This document shows positions 11,656 to 23,700 of a DNA stretch of 64,000 nucleotides, piece by piece. The notes beneath the pieces were generated by a model. The model was not told the DNA's origin. It saw only the letters and a list, made by a program, of their open reading frames with translations, and did no database searches. Position 1 is the stretch's first letter; every line of letters begins with the position of its first letter. The stretch spans positions 69,350,383-69,414,382 of the forward strand of contig JAKGHH010000002.1 in the NCBI GenBank assembly GCA_022828595.1. Reading direction: 5' to 3'. A program made the position numbers and the translations under genes. This stretch comes from Nelumbo lutea. Lineage: Eukaryota > Streptophyta > Magnoliopsida > Proteales > Nelumbonaceae.

Positions 11656-12301
11656 ATTTTCTATTAGTTTTGATAATGCTAGTAATAATGATTCAATAAT
11701 AAATATTTTAAAATCTCAATTAAAACCATATTTAAATAGTAAATTATTTCATATCATATGTGAATGTCACATCTTAAATTTATGTATTCATGATGCATTA
11801 AATATTATTTTTAGTTGTATTTCTAAAATTATAAATGGTATTATATATATTAAAAGTTTTAGAGATAGATAATAAAAAGTTAAATATTTATGTCAAAATT
11901 ATGATTTAAAATATAAATATTTTATATTAGATGTTAGACATAAATGGAATTCTACCTATGTTATGTTAGAAAGTTGTATTTCTCACAAACAAATTATTAG
12001 TGGTTTTTATAATGCAAAAATGCCTACTGATATTATATTTGAGGTAGACTACGAAATGACAATTTGTATAAGAGGTTTTCTAAAACATTTTTATGATGCA
12101 ACTAATGAATTATCGGGTATTTATTATCCAACTAGTTATAATTTAACTTATCAATTAATGATGATTAGTGATTGTTTTGCAAAATATAGAAAGAATCCAC
12201 AATTTAAAAATATTGTTGAAATAATGTAAAATAAATTTAAAAAATATTGAAGAACATTTATCCTCTTTATTGCTTAACTACAATATTAGATCCTAGGATT
12301 A

Positions 12302-12629
12302 TGTAGAGAAGATGGGCCGAATGGCCCATAGACTGTCATTTCATGTTATGTTATGTTTCTCTCTGTTGTGGGCCTTATTCTGGGCCCATACTCTGTAATA
12401 TTCTATTTTTTTGTATTTTCCTGCTCACTCAAGGGCCTCTCTGTAATTTGTCAAAGATTAACTTATTAATAAGATGTTTAGAGTGTTAGAGAGAGGTTAT
12501 GTTCGAACTTCTTACTCTCTAACACTCATTGCCGCCAGCTCTCTCTTCTCTTCTTCTCCTGTTTGTTCATTTTCTGGTTTGCATCTAATCTCAAACAGTT
12601 CCATACATCAAGTGGGCTGTTTTTCAACT
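12302..12629 (+). repeat. Copia B 5' LTR
   Basis: This 328-bp repeat starts TGTAGAGAAG and ends TTCAACT immediately before the tRNA-Met primer site. It is nearly identical to the 3' LTR pieces at 17872-17875 and 19808-20131. Confidence 0.92.
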
Positions 12630-13494
12630 TGGTATCAGAGCGGGCCATTGCTTGGCGTGTCCCTCATGTGGTTCTAGTTCAGCCAACTACATGAGGAGGT
12701 TCTAGGGCTGAAAGTTTACAGTCATCCGCCTAGTTCTTGGAGGTCATTGGAGGGTGCCCAAGTTTCTATACACTTGGAGAAGGGTTCGGTGACCAGGAAG
12801 AACCAGAGAGCAAGTTGTTTGGCTTGATTTGAAATCAGAGAAAAGGACTTTCGAAGTTATCTTAGAGAACAAGTGTTCGGCCTGGTTTATAGTTCAAACC
12901 AGAGACTCTCTTGCTGTAAGTCTTTTCTCAGTTCTTTGCTGAGTTATTTTTTGTTATTTGGGAGGACTGTTAAAGCATTCAAAACACCTCCATTCGGCGC
13001 ACTGTTGCTGGACTGATTTCTGGGTTATTTTGGAAGTGTGGTTTGGCTGTTATTGGGCTTCCAAACTGCCAAAAAAAAACTGATCTAAATTGAGTGGTAC
13101 AAGCCTCTACTTTAGTTCAGCTGCTTCTTGGACTTAGACAAAGTGTTCTTGAAGTGATTTCTGCTTGTTAACAGTGAAGTGTTGACTGTTGCATACATAG
13201 TGTTTGTAAAAGGTCCTCTTAGGTATTGTGGACTGTTTTCTTTGTTCTCCTTGGGAAATTATTGTTGGGAACCAATAATACATATTGTTTGGAGGCCTAC
13301 TGATTGTTCCTTGAAGGTTGAATCAGAGTTTCTCCTCTTTGAAAGTGCTGCCACCGAACTTGGTTCTCACGGCTGTCAATTCTGAACTGAGTTTGTGTGT
13401 TGTTGTGTTTGCTATTGTTTCAACTCAATCTGAGTTCTTTGAAATCAGATCACTTTTAAAGGCCTGCCGAAACCCTAATTGAAGTTGTTACATA

Positions 13495-14866
13495 ATGGAC
13501 TTCTCAGAAATTGAGAACAAGAGCACTGCTGAATATGGACATAATTTGGGAACTACAACTGATTCCTTGTTGGCTGTAACTACAGTTAAATTGGATGGAA
13601 CCAATTATTTGGCCTGGTCACAATCCATAAAAATTCATATTTGCAGTAGAGGAAAGTGAGGGTTTATCTCTGGGAGCAAGAAAGCTCCCCCAGAGGAGGA
13701 TCCCTCTTATGAGAAATGGGTGCAAGAGAATTACACAGTGATTGGGTGGCTTGTGAACTCAATGCAGCCACAGATTAGCCAACATTATTTGTGGATGAAC
13801 TCGGCTAAAGAAATCTGGGATAGTGTTGCAGAAACTTACTCCCAGAAGTTGAATGTTGCTAGAGCTTACAAACTGAGAAGTGATGTGAAGAATCTAAGAC
13901 AGGGGGAGAAGTCACTTGCAGCATACTTTTCAGCCCTAAAATCTATATGGCAAGAGATTGATTTGATAGAAGCCGTGACATGGGATACCCCTAAGGATGC
14001 TGAAACATATAGGAAATTGGTTGAAAGGAATAGGGTCTTTGAGTTCTTGACAGGGCTGAATTCTGAATATGACATTACAAAGCAAAACATCTTGTCCAAG
14101 GAAGATGTTTCATTGTCTCAAGCATATGCTTTGATCAGCAGTGAAGAAAGCAGGAGGCAAGTGCAGGTTCAAGGGGTCAGTATCAATGATCATTTTGCAA
14201 ATATGGGAATCAAACCCAAAGGAGTTACAGGAGCCCCCAGTGGCATAGGAAAGAAGGAGGTGGTGTGTGAATATTGCAAGAAGCCGAAACACACTAAGGA
14301 CAAGTGCTGGAAATTGCATCCCAGTCTTGTCCCTATCCGATTCCAGAAGAAGAATGACAGTAGAAAGACAGGAAGTGCACATACAGCCACAAGTACAGAT
14401 ACAGAGTTTGAGTCTGCAAGTGCACAATTGGAAGCCATGAAAGCTGATTATGAGAAGTTTGGAAGGATGATCAGCCAGCTTGAAGGTGTAACTTCATCAT
14501 ACAACCCTTCTGGAAGTCCAGCCACCTCTGCATTTGCTCACTCAGGTATAAGGGCTTTTGCTAACCATGCATCTACCTCAGGTAATCCCAAGACCCCTTG
14601 GATCATTGACTCAGGTGCTTCTGATCACATGACCAACCTTTCCACTTTGTTTGTGTCATATGATTTGCTTCCTGGTCGTGACAAAATCACCTTAGCTGAT
14701 GGTTCTCTTGCCCCCATTTCTGGCAAGGGAACTGTCAAGCATATAGGCTCTTTACTTTTATCTTCCACTCTTCATGTACCTAAGTTAAATACCAACTTGT
14801 TATCTATAAGTAGCTTGACCAAGTCATTGAATTGTTGTGTAACATTTTTCCCTTCTCAATGTGTTT
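13495..14866 (+). pseudogene. Copia B gag and protease
   Basis: The start codon at 13495 opens MDFSEIENKS, matching the related element H. TGA at 13657-13659 replaces the TGG (Trp) found in H, so gag is cut after 54 codons. Downstream the frame holds the gag core (WLVNSMQPQISQHY), a CCHC zinc knuckle at 14266-14307 (CEYCKKPKHTKDKC) and the protease motif DSGASDHM near 14608. A 2-bp loss near 14866, compared with H, shifts the frame before integrase. Confidence 0.9.
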
Positions 14867-17800
14867 CAGGACCTGAAGTCTCGGAAGGTGATTGGGAGTG
14901 GCCATGAAGCGAATGGAATATACTTGCTCGACACCCCTGGCCAATGCTTTGATCATCCCAAGAATGCTGCTTTTGGTTCTATTTTTTCAGAGTCAGTCAG
15001 TCAAATTATGTTGAGTCATTGTCGGTTGGGTCATTTACCTTTTTCTGCTTTAAGTCATTTGCTTCCCAAACTGTTTAAGGGAGTTAGTGTGGCCAGTCTC
15101 AATTGTGAGTCATGTCAGTTGTCAAAGCATTGTAGAAAAAATTACCCTGTGAGCAATAAAAGATCCTCTTTTCTTTTTCATATTGTACACTCTGATGTGT
15201 GGGGGCCTTACCACTTATCCTCTATGGGGGGCTACAAATACTTTATCCTATTCATTGATGACTTTTCTAAATTCACTTGGATATACTTAATGAAATCCCG
15301 AGACGAAGTCCCGAGACTTGTGAGGCAATTTCATGAGCCTGTTTTGACTCAATTTGGTACCAGAATTAAGGTTTTCAGATCTGACAATGCAAAAGAGTAT
15401 TTTGAGAAGAGCTTATCCTTGTATCTTTCTGACATGGGGGTTATTCACCAAAGCTCCTGTGTTAGAACCCCTGAACAAAATGGAGTTGCTGAGAGAAAAA
15501 ATAGACATATTGTTGAAGTTGCAAGGAGCCTTTTATTTGCCTCACATGTTCCCACAAGATTTTGGGGTGATGCTGTACTTACTGCTACCTATCTCATAAA
15601 CCGTATGCCATCCAGGGTTTTAGGGTTTAAATCCCCCTTCAGTCTTCTTCATCCAGATAAGGATCTCTTCCCAATTCCTCTTCGTGTGTTTGGTTGTACC
15701 TGTTATGTTCACATTCCAAGTGTGCAGAGACACAAGTTTGAACCAAAAGCCCACAAATGCATCTTCCTCGGTTACTCCCCCACACAAAAGGGTTATTGTT
15801 GTTTTGATCCAAAGACTGGCACTAGACATGTCTCTATGGATGTTACCTTTGATGAACTTTCTCCTTTTTATGGTTCCTCTCAGGAAGGACATTGTCAACA
15901 GGGGGAGAGTCTGTCACAAGTTTTTGCTCTTCCCCTTCCTGTCCCAGTTCAGTCTCTTGACAAATCTGTATCCTCACAAAATGAATCAAAGGAGGATCAG
16001 CCACTTCATTCCTCTTGTCCTAGTGCTCCTATTTCTTTACCTCCTCGTCCTACCCATAATCCCAAAGTGTATCAAAGGCAGAGATCCAGGAATGAGCAAG
16101 TGGTTTCCCTTACAACAGATGAGGCTCATACCCTCCCAATCACAGATGAGATAACAGGTATTGCTTCAGCTCCCTTGGAATCCCCTTTCCCAGATCTTGA
16201 TGTCCCCATTGCTGTTAGGAAAGGAAAGCGGAAGTGTACTGCACACTGCATTTCCAAACACCTTTCTTATGACCTACTTTTCCCTTCATATTGTGCCTAT
16301 CTCTCTTCAGTTGCTTCTAACCCCATTCCTAGGTCTGTATCAAAAGCTCTTGGGATTCCAGAATGGAGAGATGCCATGCAGGCTGAAATGGATGCTCTAC
16401 ATGAAAATGGTACTTGGGAGGTGGTGGATTTGCCTGAAGGGAAGGATCCAGTTGGATGCAAGTGGGTTTTTACCATTAAATACAGGGCAGATGGGACTAT
16501 TGAGAGGTACAAGGCCAGACTTGTTGCAAAGGGCTACACACAGACATATGGGATTGACTATCTGGAGACTTTTGCCCCTGTTGCTAAGATGACATCTGTG
16601 AGGGTTCTTTTATCTCTGGCAGCTCACTTTGATTGGCCTCTCTATCAGTTAGATGTAAAGAATGCATTTCTGAATGGTGACTTACATGAGGAGGTCTACA
16701 TGTGTCTTCCTCTAGGAATGTATGGGAAAGATATGCAAGGAAAGGTATGTAAACTGAAGAAATCTCTTTATGGCCTCAAACAATCTCCTAGAGCCTGGTT
16801 TGAGAGATTTAGAGCTGCACTTGTTAAATTCGGCTATGTTCAGACACAGTCAGATCATACTCTTTTCGTGAAGAAAAAAGTGGGTTTCTAGCAGTGTATC
16901 TCATTGTGTATGTTGATGACATTATAGTGACTGGTGATGATGCCTCTGGCATTCTGGGCCTTAAGTCTTTCCTCCATACAGAATTTGAGATTAAGGATCT
17001 GGGGGAATTGAGATATTTCCTTGGCATAGAAGTTGCCAAATCCAGGGATGGGATTCTTATTTCCCAGAGGAAATATGTCATTGATTTGTTGTCTGAAACT
17101 GGAAAATTGGGTGCAAGACCAGCTGCAACTCTTATTGATATGAGTCACAAACTTTCAGCTTCGGATGGAACTTTGTTGGAAGACAAAGGGGTCTTTCAAA
17201 GACTTCTTGGGAAGCTTTTGTACCTGTGCATGACTAGGCCAGATATCGCGTATGCTGTGAGTTGCATTAGCCAGTTCATGCATGCTCCTAGAGATACCCA
17301 TATGGTAGCAGCAGAACGGATTTTGTGCTATTTGAAAGACTCTCCAGGAAAAGGAATTCTATTTGCCAAACATGGTCATCTGAAACTTGAAGCCTATACT
17401 GATGCTGATTGGGCTAGAAATATTGATGATAGAAGATCTACTTCAGGGTATTGCAGTCTGGTGGCTGGTAATGTTGTCTCTTGGAGGAGTAAGAAACAAA
17501 CAGTTGTGGCTCGATCCTCCGCAGAAGCAGAATATAGAGCCATGGCACATGGAGTCTCGGAATTATTGTGGCTAAGGTCCTTAATGGAAGAACTTGGGGT
17601 AGATCATGACAAACCCATGATGTTGTACTGTGATAATCAGGCTGTCATCAACAATGCTCACAACCCGGTACAACATGATAGAACCAAACATATTGAGGTT
17701 GATAGACACTTTATTCGTGAAAGAGTCTCCTCCGGTGAAGTGTGTCTTCCATTCATTACTTCTGAAGGACAACTAACAGATTTTCTCACCAAGGGCATTT

Positions 17801-17871
17801 TCAAGGCAAGGCTTCAACATGACACTGGCAAGCTGGGCATGATTAACATCTATGCTCAGCTTGAGGGGGAG
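14867..17871 (+). pseudogene. Copia B integrase, RT and RNase H
   Basis: The frame after the 2-bp loss is open for about 2 kb. It covers the HCRLGH...CESC zinc-binding region near 15020-15120, the integrase core from HSDVWGP near 15190 to NGVAERKNRH, and the RT with GCKWVF and LDVKNAFLNG. A frameshift near 16885 separates it from the rest. That part has YVDD at 16909-16920, DADW near 17401 and the RNase H end [12 protein letters not shown]. In the related element H the final stop lies inside the 3' LTR; here the reading runs into the inserted solo LTR. Only a few lesions separate it from an intact polyprotein. Confidence 0.9.
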
Positions 17872-20131
17872 TGTATGTTAGACAGTTTTGTATGCCCTTA
17901 GCTTCAATTTGTTTTGATGTACTTTTGTTATTTAGTGGAAATAAATAAAGTGCATGTTTGATTCATGTTGTTTGGTTTAATTCTGTGTAAAACCCTAAAA
18001 CTGGACATTTATAGAGACTCATGTTAGTTTTAAATGTTCACAGCCGTTGGATAAGTCTGGGGAGATTTATCCTGCTAAGGCTGATACTGGTGTGCCACCA
18101 AGTGTTGGGATGGCCTGTCTCAGCCACCAGGGTAAGACCCGAGGCACATGCAATATGGGATTACTTGAATCCTTGAACCGGACCAGATTTCCAGTATTGC
18201 CCTGGACCTTGGAGATAGATGGGCAAAACTGGAAAGTTACACCTGACCCCTAGACTCGATTATGACATTTCACTAGGTGTTGGATCAGGCTGCCTTTGAT
18301 ATGCCAATCAGTGAGATCCTTAGCGGGGATCAAAACCTGGGTATGTTGGGGCAGTTTGAGAATTCATCTGAGTCGGTGATCATAGTGACAGAATCAGCCA
18401 CTTTATCGGACAAAGGGTAATGATCGGGAATGCACTCTCTCTGATGGAAACCAAACTGCCGGCAGTTGATTTCAATCGTTGGAATTTTGTTTTGCAAAAT
18501 TAATATATTTATATATATATATATGTACGGTTTCGAATTGTTTGCAAATGGTTTTAATTCCCGGGATCCATGTGAGAGGAGAGTGCGGCACTGTTCCTTG
18601 CAGCCGAGGGAAAGGTCATCTCTTGTTGGGCAGTGCTTGATCATTAAGGGCTGAGAGGTTAAGTGTAAGACCATTGAGGATAATGCCTGATGGGCTAATC
18701 TTGCACCTGCCCACAGTCCCTGGGTTTTTATAAGATGGCTTGGCCCAGGGACCACTTAATGTAAGTGTTGGGCCCATAGGGTTCAATATGATGGACTCAA
18801 GGGGTTCATTGAGTTTTTTAGTGAATTCGGCTGGGCCTTGTATTAAAGGCTGGGCCGAACCCATGTGGCTGGTGTGTAGATCAATGCTTGGGTCCCACGC
18901 CATACAAAGAAGCCCAACTGGGCAGCAGATTGGAAAGTAATTAGACACTGAACACTTAATGGGCCAGAAGCCCATCTCGAGGTGGGCTGATATGATCACC
19001 CATCCTTGGGGCGAATCTGAGATTAATGTTAGTAAAAGGATTGGGCCTTTTGCCTTATCCACTCTTGGAGACCAAATTCAAATTGGATTTGAATCTGGTA
19101 ACCTCCTGATAAGATCAGGAGTAAGCTAATTTTATCTGCAGATAGGATTAAGATTATCCTCTATCCAAATACTGATTTGGATTGGGATAACTCCTAATTA
19201 GGAGGATTCTTAATCAAGAAGAAAGGAGAAGAAACCCTAACCAAGAGAGAGAAATATCAGATTTCGAACCACCTTGAAGAGATATAGGATATCTCCTGCG
19301 AACTGAAATTGAAACCAAGTATCAGATTTCGCCTTTAGAGTTCTTCTCCTGTCGCCGCCATCTGTATTGCAAGATTAGATCTTTGTAGAAAAGAAAAGTC
19401 AAGAAATCTGTTCTTGACATTAGTCTTGCAACAAAGACTAAAAGGATTCAGTATTTAGTGTTTCTAGAGGATTCTTGTGAATGATCCAGTGTGTAGGACG
19501 CATCCTGCTGGTTCTGTTCCATACACAGCTGTGTCATCTTCAGCAGGAACGGATCTTGGAGCATTCTTTGGGCGTGAACACCAACTTTGGGAGATACTGC
19601 TTCTCCGGATCAGGTATATTCCTCCCATTTATCTTTTGGTACAGATCTGGTTTGATTATGGTTCTAGTAGGATCCTTGAATATTGTATTCTAAACTTAGG
19701 GAATATGATTCCCAGTTGAGAGAATGTAAGAAATTTTTGAAATTTGCCCATCCATTCCGCAACCTTTATGGCGTCCATTAGATGGATCTTACCATTCTTT
19801 CAGTGTAGAAAAGATGGGTCGAATGGCCCATAGACTGTTATTTCATGTTATGTTATGTTTCTCTCTGTTGTGGGCCTTATTCTGGGCCCATACTCTGTAA
19901 TATTCTGTTTTTTTGTATTTTCCTGCTCACTCAAGGGTCTCTTTGTAATTTGTCAAAGATTAACTTATTAATAAGATGTTTAGAGTGTTAGAGAGAGATT
20001 ATGTTCGAACTTCTTACTCTCTAACACTCATTGCCGCCAGCTCTCTCTTCTCTTCTTCTCCTGTTTGTTCATTTTCTGGTTTGCATCTAATCTCAAACAG
20101 TTCCATACATCAAGTGGGCTGTTTTTCAACT
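17872..20131 (+). repeat. Copia B 3' LTR, split by a solo LTR
   Basis: Its first four bases lie at 17872-17875 and the rest at 19808-20131, with the A-family solo LTR between. The break is at the extreme start of the LTR. Confidence 0.88.
17876..19802 (+). mobile_element. solo LTR of the A family
   Basis: The LTR runs from TGTTAGACAG to CATTCTTTCA with no internal region. GTGTA is duplicated at 17871-17875 and 19803-19807, the normal 5-bp Copia duplication. It arose by recombination between the two LTRs of a complete insertion. Overlapping AATAAA signals lie at about 17940-17949, near its start. Confidence 0.93.
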
Positions 20132-20520
20132 GATTATAAAGAAATATGAAGCTGTTAACGTGGCATCTATGCATGGAAGTGGGGCCAACATTCAATCCAC
20201 AAGAAACGAGATGTAGGATACTGAGAAGTGATTGGATAATGCTAAATATCAAATAGACAACAATAAAGGGCCAAAAAGCCCAAAACCAAGAATGAATTTG
20301 ATTCCATCAAGCTCCCCAAGTCTCATTGGCTTTGATTATGCATGTAAGATACATGCAGGCTTCGAAATCCCACTGAAAGCAGATCCCTAATGTTGGTTGA
20401 TCAGCGTATTATTTGGTTTCTACCTTAGGCGTAGCTTGGATTTCCTTAAATTTCAATGAAAATTAATAAAAAAATAATCAGCAAGAAGCAAACACCCCAG
20501 AACCATACAAAATCTTCATC
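20132..20520. other. downstream flank of the uricase gene, unassigned
   Basis: The first codons after the GATTA duplication may continue the hAT frame. The rest shows no recognisable gene or repeat. Confidence 0.4.
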
Positions 20521-20526
20521 TTTATT
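20521..20526 (-). terminator. poly(A) signal of the uricase gene
   Basis: AATAAA on the minus strand lies about 165 bases past the stop codon, a fitting 3' UTR length for plants. Confidence 0.6.
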
Positions 20527-20692
20527 CATTACCTTCGTTTTCTAGAGTTTTTACATAGAAGTCAGATCTGCAAAACAAGGTTAAATAACAGATCCAGCTT
20601 AATAAGCTGGACCAGGCACAGTGGAATGGGTTTATAACTGGAGATGCAGACTTGATCAGGCATCAAGCTGGCCACTCAGGCCATAGCGGCTT

Positions 20693-20776
20693 CTACATCC
20701 TGGACCAGGAGCGGCTCAGGCTAGCTTGGATTGTCCCGTGTGGTTCGTCGGTCGGAATATAAACATCATCATCAAA
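20693..20776 (-). CDS. uricase last exon with peroxisomal signal
   Basis: The acceptor reads TTTTGCAG. The exon encodes [14 protein letters not shown] and ends SWSRM-stop. Ser-Arg-Met is a recognised plant PTS1. Copia G lies in the intron just before it. Confidence 0.9.
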   Translation of the reverse strand, partial: FDDDVYIPTDEPHGTIQASLSRSWSRM

Positions 20777-23700
20777 CTGCAAAAGTAATCAGAGGATCAT
20801 AGTAAGCTAAGAAAGTCTAGCCCAAGCATCTGGGATGCACAGAAGTGATGGGTTACCCTGCTCATGTGGAGGCGGGACCCACTCATGTGTTGGGGTCATT
20901 TGTCCAACACATAACTTGAAAAAAAAAAAAACACAAAAAGGTTGACTCTTGATATTCTCTCATAAGTGGATGGTGGGATCCACTCTCCACCATCTTTTGA
21001 CTTTCTCTACAAGCCTCATTTTGTCTTTAGAGAGAAGAGTCTCTTGGCATTCTAAACACTCACGTTGGTATCCTCTTTGAGAAGAAAAGAGAAGAAGACA
21101 GTGAGAAAGGGAAATTTCCACTTTCACAAGAGAAGAAGTGATTCAAACTCCTTGGTACGTGAACAAGAACACATTCAATCAACCATTGTGACTGCTGTTT
21201 TACACTGATTCCATCAAGCTTTTGACGGAATTTTTTGGCTCTTCAACAGTGGTTTTGGAGAGGGTTTGGGAAACTTGTTTGGTGGGATCTTTTTCATGCT
21301 TTGTTGATTGAAACATATCTTGTTTGATGACCTTTGTTGTGTATTCAAGAGAGGTTCTTGTCTCTTGAAGTTGCTATCCTCTAGTTGGAACTAGAGAAGT
21401 TTCATGACATTTTTCTAGAGCTGTTAGGACTTTCTAAAGAATGCCAATTTGGTGGCCACCACCAAGATCTGAATTTGAAAGGATGTAGCACCAAGGGCAG
21501 TAAACAGACTGATCCCAAATTAGATCATGTTTAATACAGAATAAGCCTGCTACATGTGTGAATAGTAGAGTCCAAGACCCAATCTAGGGCTAACAGAAAG
21601 ATCTATTGGAGAGAGAGAGAGAGAGAGAGAGTCATTTCATCCACCAGTAAAAAGAAGCAATTCTTATGTAAGGATCTAGAAGAGCTAAGGACTAAGGAGT
21701 ATGAAAAAAGGACATGTGTTGGGGTAGTGAGAAATGATTTGAGAGCTAACAAGTAATTAATGTGGCCTACGGTAGAATGGAATGCCGAATGCCAACAGTA
21801 TTCAAGTAGTTGACCCCATATAGTTGGGATAAGTCTTTTCCAAGTTGAGTATATAAACAAAGGCACATAAGCATACAGAGAACTAAAGAGAGTAGTCCAT
21901 CCAAATTTATATATGTTGCTCCCAGATCCTAGATAATAAAATCAAACAACCCAATTCTTGAGCAACCACAATGTCATGGATGCATAATGACCCAGCATTG
22001 ACACTCCAGTTTGAAGTACTGGAAAGAAGGCATCCAATTTTTATGTGCAGAATAATGAAAAAAATTTGTTACATGCATATCTGCACGAATTCCAAGGTTT
22101 TATCTTGTCTATCAGAATCAGTATTTTAAAAGGCATTGGAGGCAGGCAAGGCACTAAGAAAGCAAACAGAAGCTTTCAAACATAGACAAGCTTGCCTCTA
22201 TCTTGGAGGCATTTGGAAATCCATACACCTTATATAAAGCACATGCCTCATATGCTCTTACCTTTTAAGCTAGGGGAATCATTTCTTCTTCTTCGCCATT
22301 ACAATATTAGCATAATACAAAAGAGAAAAAATCTTCTAAATTTGTTTATTGTAATTTTAAAGTAAAACTGTGAGTAGAAGTGTGGGCACCATTGCTTTGA
22401 TTGCTTTCATTTTATTCATTTGACTATGAGATGACACACTTGTTTATGTTAATATTATGCAGTTCTATAAGTTGTTAATCTGGAAATTTGACTGATTTGT
22501 GATTTTGCAAGCAATATATTGATAACTAATGATGCCCATATAATCATGGATTATAATACTTCATGCAGTGATACTTTGATTTTATATTTAAATGTGATGA
22601 TTTTATTATTATAAATTGAAAATATGAAAAATTCTCATAGTTTTACTAATTTTGTGTTATTGATTATATTAATTTGTTTATCTAATTATTTGTTTTAATT
22701 ATTTATTAATTAAAAAAATCCATGATTCGGAGGTTTACACCTCTTGTGTTCTGGTTTACACTTCATACCTTAGCATAGTGTAATGCCTCAGGTCACACTT
22801 TCATGTTTTAAAACTGTTAGAGTTGACAATACAAGGGTATTTTGGTCATTTGTCTATCTAGTTGAGTGTGAATAGTCTATTTTATTTAAGTTTTAAGTTA
22901 TATGTCCCATACTTAATGAGGGACAATATTGTCTTCTGTAGTTCAGCTTACACAATAGTCGACTGGGGGAGTGACTTTTTCTCTCCCAGACTGAACCCTT
23001 CTTCTCCTCTTTCTCTTCTTCTTCTTCTTCTTCTTCATACTTCAAACCTAGAACAAATAGGATTAATCAACCTATTCACATGGTATTAGAGCAATAAGAA
23101 ATCAGTTCGATTTTTTAATCTTCTCTCATCGCCCTTCGTCTTCCTCGGATCGCCACCACATCAGATTTCATTTTGAAAAACTCAGACAGATTGGAAATTC
23201 GGTATGGGGTCAAAAAAGGAGTGGTCGTTTATTGTTCTTGGAGGTAAATATGCCTCCAGTTTCTATGGTGGTGTTCGTTGTGGTGGTATACTGAATACCC
23301 ACTACTCGATGGTACGAAGAGGGCCAACTGTGAACAGGTGTGAACAAAAATTCCTATTCGGCTAATAATGAACTGCGGTTGCTTCTTTTTGGTCTGGATT
23401 TCATTTATGTGGCAGTGTGGATTGGTAGGTATGCATATGAGCCTCTTATTCTTTTGTTTATACCTGGTTATATGAGTTGAAAGTAGGGTTTTCAAATGCT
23501 GAATTCATGACAGCAGTAGTGTGGTCATAATTATATTGTGCTGTATGGTGCGTGGTGTGGTGCTGAATAGTAGAGGGTGATTACTTTGTTTATAATAGTG
23601 ATTTCTTTGTGAAGTGAGGTGAATCGATTTGGATGGCTTCGACTGGAGATGGTAGTGACAATAAGGTAGGTGTTATGATTTCTCTTGATTACTTAAATGT

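Larger units (their letters stand above)
10346..12301 (+). pseudogene. hAT-superfamily transposase relic
   Basis: From the start at 10346 the frame passes a TAG shared with the left copy. It then encodes a BED zinc finger (SPVWKIF, then CxxC and a GIGHL-type His region) near 10490-10650. A GAA-repeat poly-Glu tract follows, then STFKYSQQKMRQEL and EKWLCNSVNP. Next come a DIWTS-type catalytic-domain stretch with HFIDENW near 11000 and, after a LINE insertion, FDNASNND near 11670. The end is LDPRI where Copia B was inserted. The order and motifs fit plant Ac/hAT transposases, a cut-and-paste DNA transposon. Many stops and frameshifts show it is dead. The AT-rich composition differs from the neighbouring Copia elements. 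Confidence 0.8.
12302..20131 (+). mobile_element. Copia B, full-length Ty1/Copia retrotransposon (B family)
   Basis: GATTA is duplicated at 12297-12301 and 20132-20136. The 5' LTR is 12302-12629 and the primer-binding site TGGTATCAGAGC follows directly at 12630-12641. Coding runs gag, protease, integrase, RT, RNase H, and the purine tract GAGGGGGAG abuts the 3' LTR. The 3' LTR is split by a solo LTR of the A family. The LTRs end in CT rather than CA in both copies. The element was inserted into the hAT relic at its LDPRI codons. Confidence 0.93.

Noticed and set aside
12474..12677. A small gene at the Copia B 5' LTR
   Set aside because: It lies across the LTR and primer site and has no counterpart outside the repeat.
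22120..22330. GGAGGCA-rich stretch as a separate repeat element
   Set aside because: No terminal repeats or target duplication could be found by eye.
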